NCBI GenBank assembly: GCA_030634125.1
Contig: DAOWBJ010000100.1
Coordinates: 1-6,580, forward strand
DNA from: Victivallales bacterium
Lineage (GTDB): Bacteria > Verrucomicrobiota > Lentisphaeria > Victivallales > Victivallaceae
Length of the DNA: 6,580 bases
Direction of reading: 5' to 3'
A model generated the notes under the pieces. That model ran no database searches. It was not told the origin of the DNA and was given only the letters and a program-made list of their open reading frames with translations. Below are positions 5,425 through 6,580 of the stretch, piece after piece; positions within the stretch are counted from its first letter, which is position 1; every line of letters starts with the position of its first letter. The position numbers and the translations under genes were made by a program.

Positions 5425-6580
5425 TAATATTGGCTCCCAAAGCTTTAAAATCTGAAATAAAATCGGGATAAGTTACCGCGGCGCTTTCCGCGTCATTAAT
5501 AATAGATTCACCGTCAGCCGCCAGCGCGGCGACAGTTAAAGCCATAACGATACGGTGATCATCATAGCTCTCGAGTTCAGCGCCTCGCAGCATACCGCCT
5601 TCAATAATCATTCCATCAGGCAATTCACGGACATCTATGCCCATCTTTCTAAGTTCACGGGTCATGCAGGTAATGCGGTCGGTTTCCTTGATTCTCGCCT
5701 GGGCGACATTGACAAAACGGGTCGTGCCTTTGGCACAGGCGGCGACCACCGCGAGCAATGGTAAAGCATCGGGAGTAGCGTTCAAGTCCAACTCCACAGC
5801 ATTAAGTTCTCCTGCTGAAACGCGGGTATATCCGGGCAGGCGTTCAACTTTCGCGCCGAACTGTTCGATAAACTCGAAAACCGCTTTATCCCCCTGCAAA
5901 TCATTGAAATCCAAATTTTTGATTCGTACTTCGCCACCGGCAACAGCCCCGGCCCCCAATGGAAACGCGGCGGTCGAAAAATCAGCCGGAATAGTCCAGT
6001 CAAAGGCTTTAAATTTTTGTCCGCACGGAACTTTGAAATACGACATGTCAAGGGAAAATTCAAATTCCACGCCAAGGCGTTTCAGCCAGCCGAGAGTAAT
6101 TTCGACATAAGGTTTTTCCTGTAAATCAATCGGAAAAATTTCGGTATCGTTTTTCGCGAAAGGACAAGCAAACAATAAAGAAGTCAAAAACTGTGAACTT
6201 GTTCCAACGACTTCAGTTTTGCCACCCTGCAAAGGCCCGAAAAAACTAACCGGGCATTTACCGTCGCGGGTTTCGACTTTTACGCCGAGATTACTCAAAG
6301 CGTCAGTCAACTGCCCCATCGGGCGTGAGCGCAATGAAGCGTCGCCGACAAAAGTTATTTTGCAGTCAGCAGTTCCGGCAATTCCGCTCAAAATACGCAA
6401 ACCTGTACCGGAATTACCCATATCAATTACTTGTTGAGGATCAGTAATTTTACCGCCGGTTCCAATAATTTCCCATCTGTCAATGCATTCATCAACTTTC
6501 GCGCCAAGCAGTTTCGCGGCATTAAGCGTCGAGCGGGTATCCGCTGAATCCAGCGGCGCGCGGACAATGCTTTTGCCATC
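5411..6580 (-). CDS. aroA: 3-phosphoshikimate 1-carboxyvinyltransferase (EPSP synthase), 5' end beyond the window
   Basis: The frame is open from the right edge to TAA at 5411-5413, giving 389 residues. The family is about 425-440 long, so roughly 35-50 N-terminal residues are outside the window, including the PGSKS-type lysine motif. An internal ATG at 6421 is not the start, because homology continues upstream of it (LDSADTRST, LLGAKVDE). AroA joins PEP to shikimate-3-phosphate, the sixth step of the shikimate pathway. In visible numbering, the PEP-site loop GNSGTGLR is at 55-62 with its glycine intact, RPMG at 86-89, the shikimate-phosphate contact SSQFLTSLL at 128-136, the catalytic aspartate in TPDALPLL at D271, RIKETDRI at 296-303 and YDDHRIVMA at 339-347. 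Near the end AVTYPDF (367-373) has valine where E. coli AroA has Lys411. I believe many non-enterobacterial AroA proteins differ there too. It appears to head or lie within an operon with alr. The promoter is not in view. Confidence 0.96.
   Translation of the reverse strand, partial: DGKSIVRAPLDSADTRSTLNAAKLLGAKVDECIDRWEIIGTGGKITDPQQVIDMGNSGTGLRILSGIAGTADCKITFVGDASLRSRPMGQLTDALSNLGVKVETRDGKCPVSFFGPLQGGKTEVVGTSSQFLTSLLFACPFAKNDTEIFPIDLQEKPYVEITLGWLKRLGVEFEFSLDMSYFKVPCGQKFKAFDWTIPADFSTAAFPLGAGAVAGGEVRIKNLDFNDLQGDKAVFEFIEQFGAKVERLPGYTRVSAGELNAVELDLNATPDALPLLAVVAACAKGTTRFVNVAQARIKETDRITCMTRELRKMGIDVRELPDGMIIEGGMLRGAELESYDDHRIVMALTVAALAADGESIINDAESAAVTYPDFISDFKALGANINEIQ
5434..5438 (-). promoter_or_regulatory. 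Shine-Dalgarno of alr inside aroA
   Basis: The minus strand reads GGGAG 9 nt before the alr ATG at 5424 and lies within the aroA coding region. It supports this start and allows ribosomes to load directly rather than only by re-initiation after the aroA stop. Confidence 0.6.

Noticed and set aside
5637..6110. 157-residue open frame on the plus strand
   Set aside because: It is antisense to aroA, has no recognisable domain, and is a by-product of codon use in the real gene.
6419..6421. ATG at 6421 as the true start of aroA
   Set aside because: The frame stays open to the window edge and encodes recognisable AroA sequence upstream. A start here would cut into the PEP-site loop region.

Overview
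This is a compact bacterial chromosomal segment: six protein-coding genes, two of them cut by the window edges, with very little intergenic DNA. The only gaps are about 103 bp between divergent genes (1787-1889) and about 165 bp (3330-3494). I see no tRNA, rRNA, CRISPR array, insertion sequence or prophage gene. The presence of ftsQ and alr indicates a peptidoglycan-making bacterium that divides through an FtsQ-containing divisome. The Ser/Thr kinase with an N-terminal zinc ribbon, together with sigma-54 and a moderate-to-low G+C content, would fit a PVC-superphylum lineage such as Lentisphaerota. That assignment comes from family impressions and is tentative.

Layout, left to right. (1) 1-1786, minus strand: a two-gene unit, an MBL-fold hydrolase of the WalJ/YycJ family followed by a zinc-ribbon Ser/Thr protein kinase that runs off the left edge. 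The two overlap by 4 nt (ATGA). (2) 1787-1889: a short divergent control region with two opposed candidate -10 boxes forming an inverted repeat. (3) 1890-3329, plus strand: rpoN (sigma-54), complete. (4) 3330-3494: non-coding, with a short hairpin and a strong-looking sigma-70-type promoter. (5) 3495-4298, plus strand: ftsQ, unusually A-rich at its start. (6) 4285-6580, minus strand: aroA (5' end beyond the right edge) followed by alr, overlapping by 14 nt. The end of alr overlaps the end of convergent ftsQ by another 14 nt.

How the genes relate: ftsQ (divisome) and alr (D-alanine for peptidoglycan) both serve the cell wall and division. aroA serves aromatic amino-acid synthesis and appears to be co-transcribed with alr. 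rpoN supplies the alternative sigma factor for enhancer-dependent promoters, but no activator protein or convincing -24/-12 promoter is visible here. The kinase is probably a signalling protein, translationally coupled to the hydrolase upstream.

I do not see a previously undescribed system. The points most worth a second look are local: the zinc-ribbon kinase with HHD in place of HRD, the interlocked divergent promoters, the three long A-runs at the start of ftsQ, and the fully overlapped ftsQ/alr ends.
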